Positions 1 to 5,069 of a DNA stretch of 5,069 nt are shown here, piece after piece (within the stretch, counting starts at the first letter, position 1; every line of letters begins with the position of its first letter). The notes beneath the pieces are model-generated. The model ran no database searches. It had not been told where the DNA came from and was given only the letters and a program-made list of their open reading frames with translations. Source of the DNA: Bacteroidota bacterium (GTDB lineage: Bacteria > Bacteroidota > Bacteroidia > M30B66); the NCBI GenBank assembly GCA_947497195.1, contig CANMGM010000185.1:1-5069 (forward strand), in the 5' to 3' direction. The position numbers and the translations under genes are program-made.

Positions 1-90
1 CGGGCGGGCTTTCCGGTACAAGTCCTCGGCCGTTTCGGCTTCGCCTCAACGTCCTGCGGGCTTTTCCCTGCAATCCCTGGCGGGTGTACG
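1..90. repeat. GC-rich intergenic repeat-like block, probably cut by the window edge
   Basis: This block is much richer in G and C than the AT-rich DNA that follows from about position 90, and no frame reads as a convincing protein. It contains an imperfect direct repeat: GCGGGCTTT occurs at 4-12 and again at 56-64, each followed by a C-rich stretch with CAA and CCT in similar places (13-30 and 65-83). GTCCT also occurs twice (22-26 and 51-55). Between the copies lies a small hairpin, GCCG-TTT-CGGC (29-39). The pattern resembles GC-rich dispersed repeats that I recall from intergenic DNA of Bacteroidota genomes, but I cannot confirm other copies here. It could also be the 3' end or terminator region of a gene to the left. 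Confidence 0.4.
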
Positions 91-160
91 TTTAAAATGG
101 GATGTGCTTGTTGGATTAATAAACGCAAAAGGTTAACAGGATTTTTCATAAAAACCCGAT

Positions 161-197
161 CCGGAATAACAACCTTGAAAACCTTAATAAATTCCGG
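161..197. repeat. Inverted repeat upstream of the DUF5723 gene promoter
   Basis: CCGGAAT at 161-167 is matched by its exact reverse complement ATTCCGG at 191-197, with a 23-base AT-rich spacer between. The right arm ends 3 bases before the candidate -33 element. It could be an operator or part of a cruciform, but the arms are only 7 bases and the long spacer makes a strong RNA hairpin unlikely. The repeat is directly visible; any function is inferred. Confidence 0.3.
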
Positions 198-199
198 GA

Positions 200-233
200 T
201 TTGATTGCCCGACAAATAAAGCGCATACATTTG
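200..233 (+). promoter_or_regulatory. Bacteroidota-type promoter of the DUF5723 gene (TTTG / TAnnTTTG)
   Basis: The octamer TACATTTG at 226-233 matches the TAnnTTTG -7 consensus of the Bacteroidota housekeeping sigma factor. Upstream are two possible -33 TTG elements: TTTG at 200-203 (22-base spacer) and TTG at 205-207 (18-base spacer), both near the usual spacing. Transcription would start near 239-241 and give a leader of about 50 bases before the gene at 292. The match is seen; the transcription start is inferred. Confidence 0.6.
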
Positions 234-291
234 CGTTTTAAATGGGAACCAATTTGCCGAAATTGGGTTAATTGCATACTGTTTCACAACC

Positions 292-1770
292 GTGACTGTG
301 TTAAACATATACCCGTTTCTGCGCAATCTGAGATGCATAGTGTTGCTGTGTTTTATGATGTACGGCATACCCATCCAGCTGCATGCACAGGAAGAGATTG
401 GCTATACGGCGTCGAATTATTCGGGGGTTCAGGGTTTGTTTCTGAATCCTGCAAAAGGGTGCGATTCCAAGCTGTTTCTCGACGTTAACCTTTTAGGCCT
501 CGACGTATTCGTGCACAATAATTTTGTGTTTTACGACAGAGAAAACTTCTTTTTGTGGAAGAACATCAAAACAGGTTTCCCCGATCTTTCTTTCAACGAA
601 AAAGCCACGGCTAAGAGAGCACAGGTGTTGCTAAATATTACAGGTCCATCGATTCACCTCAGCGTTGGAAAACATTCTTTTGGGTTAATTACCCGTGCAA
701 GGAGCTACACTTCTGCAAAAATTGAACTGCCTATGGCTATTCACATTGTTGAAGGATTCAAATACGGGCCGCAGTTGGCAAAACGATACGATCTCGAAAA
801 CAATTTTGTGAACACCCTTACCTGGCTCGAATATGGACTCAGCTACGGATACATTTTCAGCCAAACCAAAAATACACTAATCAGCGCTGGTGCTAATGTG
901 CGTTATCTTACCGGCATTAATACGATTGGTGTCGATGCCAACAAGCTAAACTACGAGGTTCGTGACAGCCTGTTATTGGAGTTCTACAATTTTTCTGGTA
1001 GCATTCAACAGGCTTTTCCTGCCTACGGAGCCGGATCAGGAATTGGGATCGACATTGGCGCCGAATACAAACAGATGCTTGCCGATGTAAGCCGTTATTT
1101 CCCAAACTCGAAACGCAGTGGCTGCAAAAAAATAGACTACAAGTGGAAAGCCGGAGCTTCATTGTTAGACATAGGTCTCCTTCGCTTCAAAAATTCAGCA
1201 TCAAAGCAAGAATTCATCGACGTAAGTTCGAGCTGGTTCAAATACGACTCAACCGGAGTAAACGCTTACGATGGTGTTGATTCACTTATTCAAGTTCGAT
1301 TTAATCCCCAAGGGAAGGTAAAAGGAAGTAATGCATTTTCTACTTGGTTGCCCTTAGCAGCTTCGGTTCAGTTCGATTACAATTTTGAAAATTACTTTTA
1401 CGTGAATGGAACAGCAACATTTGGCCCCCGGATCGGAAATTCTGTTCGGCGCGGCGGACTGCTAGCTATCGTTCCACGTTATGAACGACGCCGGCTTGAG
1501 CTCTCCATACCCCTATCACTTTGGGATTTTCGTCATCCTCAAATCGGGCTTCAGGTACGGTTAAACAACAACCTCATCATTGGGTCCGACAGAGCAATGC
1601 CTTTTCTGTTCAGATCAAATGTATACGGCATGGACATTTACTTTCATCTTAAGTTTTCTGTTTACAAAAATCCGGCTTGCAGTAAAAAAGGAAAAGGAAA
1701 AGGGAAGAGCAAAAAAGGAGGTAAAAAATCGGGGTATAAAGGACTCAACGATTGTCCTGCATACCGTTAA
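292..1770 (+). CDS. DUF5723-type secreted protein, probable outer-membrane beta-barrel
   Basis: The 492-residue product starts with a signal peptide: a basic region (R11, R14), a hydrophobic core at about 15-29, and probable cleavage after LHA (residue 32). The mature N-terminus runs through a YTASNYSGVQGLFLNPA stretch, which I recognise as typical of DUF5723 proteins: a short 'N-Y-x-G-V-x-G-x-x-x-N-P-A' motif followed by alternating hydrophobic strands. The remainder is rich in aromatic residues and glycine in strand-like alternation, ending in a strand at about 445-458, as expected of an outer-membrane barrel. Residues 460-492 are odd: a Lys/Gly-rich tail flanked by cysteines C463 and C488. 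The start is uncertain. GTG at 292 or GTG at 298 both keep a full signal peptide; ATG at 355 would remove its basic region. No Shine-Dalgarno is present. The role is unknown; family members are found in Bacteroidota. It converges on the Rieske gene with a 21-base gap. Confidence 0.8.
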   Translation: MTVLNIYPFLRNLRCIVLLCFMMYGIPIQLHAQEEIGYTASNYSGVQGLFLNPAKGCDSKLFLDVNLLGLDVFVHNNFVFYDRENFFLWKNIKTGFPDLSFNEKATAKRAQVLLNITGPSIHLSVGKHSFGLITRARSYTSAKIELPMAIHIVEGFKYGPQLAKRYDLENNFVNTLTWLEYGLSYGYIFSQTKNTLISAGANVRYLTGINTIGVDANKLNYEVRDSLLLEFYNFSGSIQQAFPAYGAGSGIGIDIGAEYKQMLADVSRYFPNSKRSGCKKIDYKWKAGASLLDIGLLRFKNSASKQEFIDVSSSWFKYDSTGVNAYDGVDSLIQVRFNPQGKVKGSNAFSTWLPLAASVQFDYNFENYFYVNGTATFGPRIGNSVRRGGLLAIVPRYERRRLELSIPLSLWDFRHPQIGLQVRLNNNLIIGSDRAMPFLFRSNVYGMDIYFHLKFSVYKNPACSKKGKGKGKSKKGGKKSGYKGLNDCPAYR

Positions 1771-1791
1771 GGCGATATTTCAATACGCATT

Positions 1792-2139
1792 TCAGCTTTC
1801 TATTCCCACAAACAATCCATCTGGTCGCTCCTCTACCGTATAGAGCTGAATGTTAACCTCGCGGCGTTCAATTTCTCGTCCGCTTTTTAAATCCCATGCA
1901 TAACGATGGAACGGACAAACAATCGTTCCGTTTTCGCAGATACCGCCATGCGTAAGGGGTAATTTCTGATGCGGACATTTTTCGTCTGTCGCAAAAAAGC
2001 CTGATTCGGTGCGTGCAAGACAGAGGAACTTTCCATCCACATCTACACGAACAGTTCGATTTAAGGGTACTAGTTCCCTGGCTTTATCAACCGAACCGAA
2101 AATCATAAACCAACGTAATTTCTTGCGCTTAAAAAACAT
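1792..2139 (-). CDS. Small Rieske [2Fe-2S] ferredoxin-type protein
   Basis: The 115-residue product is a single Rieske domain. The cluster ligands are complete: C55 and H57 in CPH, then C75 and H78 in CPFH, with 17 residues between the two boxes, which is the normal C-x-H / C-x-x-H arrangement. It has no signal peptide, transmembrane segment or Tat motif, so it is likely a cytoplasmic electron carrier, similar to the stand-alone Rieske ferredoxins and NirD-like proteins of Bacteroidota. Its redox partner cannot be told from this window, since no oxygenase or reductase lies nearby. ATG at 2139 is preferred over the internal Met12, because the residues around LRWFMIFGS align with the usual first strand of the family and would be lost otherwise. 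The first seven residues (MFFKRKK) are a basic extension. No Shine-Dalgarno is seen. It is expressed away from the 465-residue gene upstream, across a 144-base spacer with its own -7 element. Confidence 0.9.
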   Translation of the reverse strand: MFFKRKKLRWFMIFGSVDKARELVPLNRTVRVDVDGKFLCLARTESGFFATDEKCPHQKLPLTHGGICENGTIVCPFHRYAWDLKSGREIERREVNIQLYTVEERPDGLFVGIES

Positions 2140-2172
2140 AAATCCAAAATTTTACAGCCCTTGTTCGTGTGT

Positions 2173-2180
2173 CAAATGTA
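2173..2180 (-). promoter_or_regulatory. Candidate -7 promoter element for the Rieske gene
   Basis: Read on the minus strand this is TACATTTG, a full match to the Bacteroidota -7 consensus TAnnTTTG and the same octamer as the promoter of the DUF5723 gene. Transcription would begin near 2166, giving a leader of about 27 bases before the ATG at 2139. The -33 side is poor: the nearest TTG (2207-2209 on the plus strand as CAA) is 26 bases upstream, longer than usual. Probable but weaker than the 200-233 promoter. Confidence 0.45.
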
Positions 2181-2260
2181 ATAAATCGATAGCTGTAACA
2201 GCCGTTCAAGCTTTCGTCTAGGAAGCGGTCGTAAACCTACGCACAAGAAGGCGATCAGAG

Positions 2261-2270
2261 GTAAATTTAC
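2261..2270. repeat. 10-base perfect palindrome GTAAATTTAC
   Basis: This palindrome lies 14 bases past the stop codon of the 465-residue gene, in the spacer before the Rieske gene. A related sequence, GTAAACCTAC, lies at 2231-2240. It has no T-tract, so it is not an obvious terminator. It may be a protein-binding site or chance in AT-rich DNA. Confidence 0.25.
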
Positions 2271-2283
2271 GTTTAATCCCAAT

Positions 2284-3681
2284 TCAGCGGTCTTTCTCCA
2301 AAATCTCGAGCGATTTTCCGCCTTCCCGAATGCCGAACAACCGCAATCCCGAATTTTTTAGCGTTTCAGCTGGCAAGGAAGTGTCTAACCTCAGGCCAAT
2401 CAGCGTTCCTTTCGTTTGAAACGGCTCGAGAGCAACCGGCCGTCCTTGTAGCTTGCGATAATAATCGGATGTAAATTTCCAGGCAATGATTTCTCCGGGT
2501 TTCACTAGCGAAGCATCACTTGTTTCAATCACTTTTACCTGTCCAACATATTTGCTTTTGAGTCCAAACTGGGTTTCGTATTCTGACTGACCATCAACAA
2601 CTTCTCCCCTTATTGTTAATTCCTGCCGTTCTTCAGAATTCGCGAATTTCCACATGTAGGGTAACCATGCCGAAATGCTATCGCAGGATGGCCGCCATAA
2701 GGTTGAGTCGTTCGAAACAGCTTTGGGAGGATTGTATAAAATTTCGACACGATAGCTACCGTATGGCAAGGAATCGATTGTGTGCGATGCCCGTAAATCG
2801 CGGTCACCATTTAGTTTATCGTTGAAGCTGTGCCATTCGCTATGGCGCTCACCGGGTGCAAGAACGAGCGTATCGGGGCCTTGTGCATTCCCATCGAGAA
2901 GCAGTTCGATGCTGCGCGCTTCCAAAAAACTGCGTGGCTTCATCGCATCATGAAAGCGAACATATACCAGTTTATCGCCGGCATTTTGATTCAGCGGATA
3001 CGCCACACGAAGCGTGTCTGTGCCCAGATTTTCGAGTTCCACCTTAAAACGAAGCGTATTTTTTTCAGAATCTTCAAACTTCGGCGCATCAACTATCGAC
3101 CAGTTTAAGCGTCCCGGATCTACGCTGAAACGAAAACGATTGTCGTTGAGCATACGGCGTTGATTTTCTTCTTCCACTTTACAATTGTTTGCAAAAGAAG
3201 CAATCCGACCATCAACGGGCTTGAAATGCAGAAATTTCGGGCGATGTCGCCACCACTTGCCCGCCCAGTAACCTAACCGACGCGATCGTCCCATTTGCAC
3301 TGTGAAGCCATATTCAACCAATCCGGTATCGCTTTTCGCCACAATACCATAATCGACCCATCCGGGCCAGATGCAAATGTGAACGCCACATGTATCGGCA
3401 ATGATTTGTTGAATGTTCGGCTGCCGACTAAGCCATTGAATCGTTTTTCGTACGGCGAATCCCGATTTATCGAAATCGCCCGAAAACAATTTCCGTCGGT
3501 CGTAGCGGTATAATTTCCGTTTAAGGATTCCCGCGGCCTTTATGCTGTGGCCTTTGGCTAGTGCCCTGTTGAAGGAACGATGTCCTGTTTTTTTCTTCAG
3601 CGCGCTGCTTTCTCCCACCTGGGAAAACCCGAATAGGGGGTAAAAGCAGAATAGTAGGAATATAATTTTTCTGAGAACCAT
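2284..3681 (-). CDS. Secreted protein of unknown function with a possible Ig-like (BsuPI-like) domain
   Basis: I do not recognise a named family for this 465-residue protein. It opens with a clear signal peptide: basic R4 and K5, a hydrophobic core at about 6-19, and likely cleavage near GFS|Q (20/21). No lipobox is present. Residues 28-65 are very basic. Residues about 90-165 contain C98, C103, C167 and a tryptophan-rich stretch (W105, W108, W139, W143, W144). Residues about 205-316 look like a beta-sandwich, with alternating strands, an 'N-L-G-T-D-T-L' turn and an 'L-A-P-G-E' turn followed by a 'G-S-Y-R-V' strand. That order resembles the BsuPI / Ig-like fold of exported proteins, a tentative match. 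A second strand-rich region covers about 355-465. ATG at 3681 is the only usable start, because an in-frame TAA lies just upstream in the hairpin and no later Met would keep the signal peptide. The product is probably periplasmic or surface-exposed. The gene sits between the DUF3108 and Rieske genes without close coupling to either. Confidence 0.75.
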   Translation of the reverse strand: MVLRKIIFLLFCFYPLFGFSQVGESSALKKKTGHRSFNRALAKGHSIKAAGILKRKLYRYDRRKLFSGDFDKSGFAVRKTIQWLSRQPNIQQIIADTCGVHICIWPGWVDYGIVAKSDTGLVEYGFTVQMGRSRRLGYWAGKWWRHRPKFLHFKPVDGRIASFANNCKVEEENQRRMLNDNRFRFSVDPGRLNWSIVDAPKFEDSEKNTLRFKVELENLGTDTLRVAYPLNQNAGDKLVYVRFHDAMKPRSFLEARSIELLLDGNAQGPDTLVLAPGERHSEWHSFNDKLNGDRDLRASHTIDSLPYGSYRVEILYNPPKAVSNDSTLWRPSCDSISAWLPYMWKFANSEERQELTIRGEVVDGQSEYETQFGLKSKYVGQVKVIETSDASLVKPGEIIAWKFTSDYYRKLQGRPVALEPFQTKGTLIGLRLDTSLPAETLKNSGLRLFGIREGGKSLEILEKDR

Positions 3682-3709
3682 AAAAAAGCCGGAGCTAAGT
3701 TACTCCGGC
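3682..3709 (-). terminator. Hairpin with T6 tract directly abutting a start codon
   Basis: On the minus strand GCCGGAG and CTCCGGC (arms 3703-3709 and 3688-3694) form a perfect 7-base GC-rich stem with an 8-base loop (3695-3702), followed at once by TTTTTT (3687-3682). This has the form of an intrinsic terminator for leftward transcription, and would end the lipB-DUF3108 transcript. It is unusual in that the last T is next to the ATG of the 465-residue gene at 3681. An attenuator or 5' leader structure is the alternative. There is no T-tract on the other side, so it is not bidirectional. Confidence 0.7.
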
Positions 3710-3720
3710 ATATATAGAAA

Positions 3721-3728
3721 CAAACTTA
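3721..3728 (-). promoter_or_regulatory. Candidate -7 promoter element upstream of the 465-residue gene
   Basis: On the minus strand this reads TAAGTTTG, a match to TAnnTTTG. No TTTG lies at the proper -33 distance; the closest TTG is 26 bases upstream. Transcription would begin near 3714, only a few bases before the hairpin at 3682-3709, so any transcript from here would pass straight through the hairpin and T-tract before the ATG. Confidence 0.35.
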
Positions 3729-3770
3729 CGTTTGGAATTTTATCCCGAATTACGCAATACAGTTGAAGAA

Positions 3771-3780
3771 TTAGGCCTAA
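3771..3780. repeat. 10-base perfect palindrome TTAGGCCTAA
   Basis: A perfect palindrome in the 192-base spacer between the DUF3108 gene and the 465-residue gene, 42 bases upstream of the candidate -7 element. It could be an operator. The flanking bases do not extend the symmetry. Function is unproven. Confidence 0.25.
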
Positions 3781-3858
3781 GAGATTGATATATATGCGTT
3801 TGCTTGGGATTAAGCCCACATATCTAAGGCGCTAAGCATTCGTGCATTTCATTTCTAG

Positions 3859-3868
3859 TGATTAATCA
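3859..3868. repeat. 10-base perfect palindrome TGATTAATCA
   Basis: This palindrome is 5 bases past the stop codon of the DUF3108 gene. It is AT-rich and lacks a T-tract on the minus strand, so it is unlikely to be the main terminator of that gene; the hairpin at 3682-3709 is a better candidate. Confidence 0.2.
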
Positions 3869-3873
3869 AGGGG

Positions 3874-4674
3874 TTATTTTACCAATGCAAGCGGATGGGC
3901 GAGGTTGGCAAATTCCTTCAGGTCCATTTTTATCGATCCTACAACTACTTCGGCCTGCAGGCGAACCGGAATTCTGTTCAAATCGTCAGACACCCACATC
4001 GTTAAATCTTCTTCGTCTTTAAATACACGGCCTTCTTGAATTACGGGACGAAGTTTGATGCATCTGATTTTTCCGGCCCGCGTATTGATCGTTTCGCGTC
4101 CTATGATTTTCAAGTTCAACGGAAAAAGCTCCTCATCAAAAAAAGTCATAACCGATAGCATTTTCCCGGCTTCGACAGTACCAAAATCGGCATTCCGGGC
4201 ATAGTAAAATGCAGAAAGAATATCGTGCGTAAATAGTGGGATGTCGAAAAGTTTATTCACCGCGTTTCGGGGCACATCTGTACCGTTACGCTGAACCAAA
4301 ACATTTTTTTTCGGGTGGTTGAACAGGTATTCCTGATTGATGATGAAACCGCCTTCATCGACTTTGCGCATAAAGAACTGCGGCAATAGTGTCGTTTCGT
4401 CGACAAAGGAATCGTAACGATCGCGCACTTTAAAGAACCAATCGAATGTTCCGGCCGACTTACCCGTTCCGACCAGGTGAAACGTAGGCTTTTCACCAAA
4501 TTTTACGGCATCCTGAGCCACCGAAACCGTTGCCTCGCCAGCATCGATAATTCCGTAGTGTACCCGATATTTTAATGTCTCTCCCCGCTTGAATGCTTTA
4601 TAGGGAAGTAGTTTTTGCGCCTCCAGTTGTGAGGCAAGAAGAAGCAAGCAGGCTGAAAAAAGCAATTTGTTCAT
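3874..4674 (-). CDS. DUF3108 domain-containing exported protein
   Basis: The 266-residue product has a signal peptide (K3, hydrophobic core about 4-15, cleavage after LEA at residue 19), so it is exported to the periplasm. The mature part matches the DUF3108 pattern well: the early 'GETLKYRVHYG' strand (31-41) followed by 'DAGEATV', the 'GKSAGTFDWFFKVRDRYDSFVD' region (71-92), 'HDILSAFYYAR' (150-160), and a C-terminal 'WVSDDLNRIPVRLQ' stretch (227-240) followed by a strand with 'VVGSIKMDL'. Length is normal for the family, and the whole domain is present. The molecular function of DUF3108 is not established; members are beta-rich envelope proteins. The gene begins 44 bases after the lipB stop and is probably co-transcribed with it. 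A GAGG lies only 2 bases before the ATG, too close to serve as a normal Shine-Dalgarno. Confidence 0.88.
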   Translation of the reverse strand: MNKLLFSACLLLLASQLEAQKLLPYKAFKRGETLKYRVHYGIIDAGEATVSVAQDAVKFGEKPTFHLVGTGKSAGTFDWFFKVRDRYDSFVDETTLLPQFFMRKVDEGGFIINQEYLFNHPKKNVLVQRNGTDVPRNAVNKLFDIPLFTHDILSAFYYARNADFGTVEAGKMLSVMTFFDEELFPLNLKIIGRETINTRAGKIRCIKLRPVIQEGRVFKDEEDLTMWVSDDLNRIPVRLQAEVVVGSIKMDLKEFANLAHPLALVK

Positions 4675-4677
4675 GAC

Positions 4678-4696
4678 CTCGATTTTCGAGTCGAAA
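4678..4696 (-). promoter_or_regulatory. Overlapping small hairpins just before the DUF3108 start
   Basis: In the lipB-DUF3108 spacer, CTCGA (4678-4682) pairs with TCGAG (4686-4690) around a 3-base loop. TTTCGA (4684-4689) is also the reverse complement of TCGAAA (4691-4696), separated by one base. The two pairings use the same bases and cannot form together. The first would cover the GAGG beside the start codon, so it could affect translation. The stems are short and a role is only inferred. Confidence 0.25.
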
Positions 4697-4718
4697 TCAA
4701 AGCCTATGCCAAGGTAAT

Positions 4719-5069
4719 TTAGAAATGATATGTAAAACCAAAGAGCCTGCCCAAATGAAAAAGCAATCTTTCTTCGACATCTTTAACAGAAACATCCGAG
4801 GTTCCAAGTTCCTTTGAAACACTCGTAACGGCCTTATCGGTAATTCCGCAAGGTACGATGTGATTAAAAAACGACAAATCGTTTGATACGTTCAGTGCCA
4901 ATCCGTGCATAGTTACCCAGCGGCCGCATTTAACGCCCATCGCACATATTTTACGCGCCGTAGGTTTGTCGCTGTCGATCCACACACCGGTATACCCTTC
5001 GTAGCGTCCGGCTGTGATGCCGAATTCAGAAAGTGTTAGAATAACTGCTTCTTCGAGTTGGCGTAAATA
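4719..5069 (-). CDS. lipB: Lipoyl(octanoyl) transferase LipB, C-terminal part (N-terminus beyond the window)
   Basis: LipB moves the octanoyl group from acyl carrier protein to a lysine of lipoyl domains (for example in 2-oxoacid dehydrogenases and GcvH), the first step of lipoate synthesis; it acts in the cytoplasm. The visible 116 residues contain the catalytic region: 'YTGVWID' (26-32), the conserved lysine K40 in 'RKICAMG', 'HGLALNV' (55-61), and the nucleophile C74 in 'IVPCGI'. K40 and C74 are 34 residues apart, the same spacing as the E. coli pair K135/C169. 'DKAVTSVSKELG' follows, as in the family. The frame is open to the window edge at 5069, and roughly half the usual length of about 230-250 residues, including the N-terminal 'RGG..TYHGPGQ' region, lies outside. 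All the visible active-site residues are intact, so nothing suggests a pseudogene. It is followed after 44 bases by the DUF3108 gene, and the two are likely an operon. Confidence 0.95.
   Translation of the reverse strand, partial: YLRQLEEAVILTLSEFGITAGRYEGYTGVWIDSDKPTARKICAMGVKCGRWVTMHGLALNVSNDLSFFNHIVPCGITDKAVTSVSKELGTSDVSVKDVEERLLFHLGRLFGFTYHF

Noticed and set aside
201..488. Rightward reading frame of 95 residues overlapping the DUF5723 gene start
   Set aside because: It begins inside the promoter region, overlaps the signal peptide region of the DUF5723 gene in another frame, and its product has no protein-like domain pattern.
1711..1722. A6 run followed by GGAGGT, looking like a frameshift site or ribosome binding site
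   Set aside because: The codons in phase (AAA AAA GGA) do not form a good slippery heptamer, no start codon follows at a suitable distance, and Bacteroidota make little use of Shine-Dalgarno sequences.
1771..1791. Possible bidirectional terminator between the convergent DUF5723 and Rieske genes
   Set aside because: The 21-base gap has no inverted repeat with GC-rich arms and no proper T-tract. Termination must occur inside the neighbouring genes or by another mechanism.
1580..1843. Rightward 87-residue frame at the end of the DUF5723 gene, running into the Rieske gene
   Set aside because: It is the out-of-frame reading of a confident gene, is kept open by the purine-rich tract, and runs antisense into the Rieske gene. 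No independent start signal is seen.
2613..3513. Several plus-strand and one other minus-strand frames of 63-92 residues inside the 465-residue gene
   Set aside because: They lie wholly within a long gene with a signal peptide and coherent protein sequence, and their own translations are of low complexity or lack domain features.
3802..3823. TGGG-ATTAAG-CCCA as a possible terminator after the DUF3108 gene
   Set aside because: The stem is only 4 base pairs and no T-tract follows on the minus strand; the hairpin at 3682-3709 is far stronger.
4257..4499. Minus-strand 80-residue frame inside the DUF3108 gene
   Set aside because: It is a shifted frame of a well-supported DUF3108 protein that is intact over its whole length.

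Overview
The window looks like chromosomal DNA from a member of the Bacteroidota, possibly a flavobacterium-like or cryomorph-like lineage (inference). The clues are a DUF5723-type outer-membrane protein, a DUF3108 envelope protein, several TAnnTTTG promoter elements typical of this phylum, and the absence of convincing Shine-Dalgarno sequences before any gene. Base composition is moderate and fairly even, except for a GC-rich block in the first 90 bases.

Layout, left to right. Positions 1-90 hold a GC-rich block with an imperfect internal direct repeat and small hairpins, probably one end of a dispersed intergenic repeat. Positions 91-291 are AT-rich upstream DNA with a Bacteroidota-type promoter at 200-233. 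A rightward gene (292-1770) encodes a secreted, probably outer-membrane beta-barrel protein of the DUF5723 type. It converges, with a 21-base gap, on a run of four leftward genes: a small Rieske [2Fe-2S] protein (1792-2139), a secreted 465-residue protein I cannot name (2284-3681), a DUF3108 envelope protein (3874-4674), and the C-terminal half of the octanoyltransferase LipB (4719-5069, cut by the window edge).

How the genes relate. lipB and the DUF3108 gene are 44 bases apart and probably co-transcribed. The 465-residue gene and the Rieske gene each follow spacers of 144-192 bases with their own candidate -7 elements, so they are probably separate units. Three of the five products carry signal peptides and are probably envelope proteins. 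The other two, LipB and the Rieske protein, are cytoplasmic. Nothing shows that the five genes form one pathway.

The most unusual local structure is a strong hairpin plus six T residues ending exactly at the ATG of the 465-residue gene. I see no mobile element, CRISPR array, tRNA, rRNA or defence system, and nothing that amounts to a clear new biological system.
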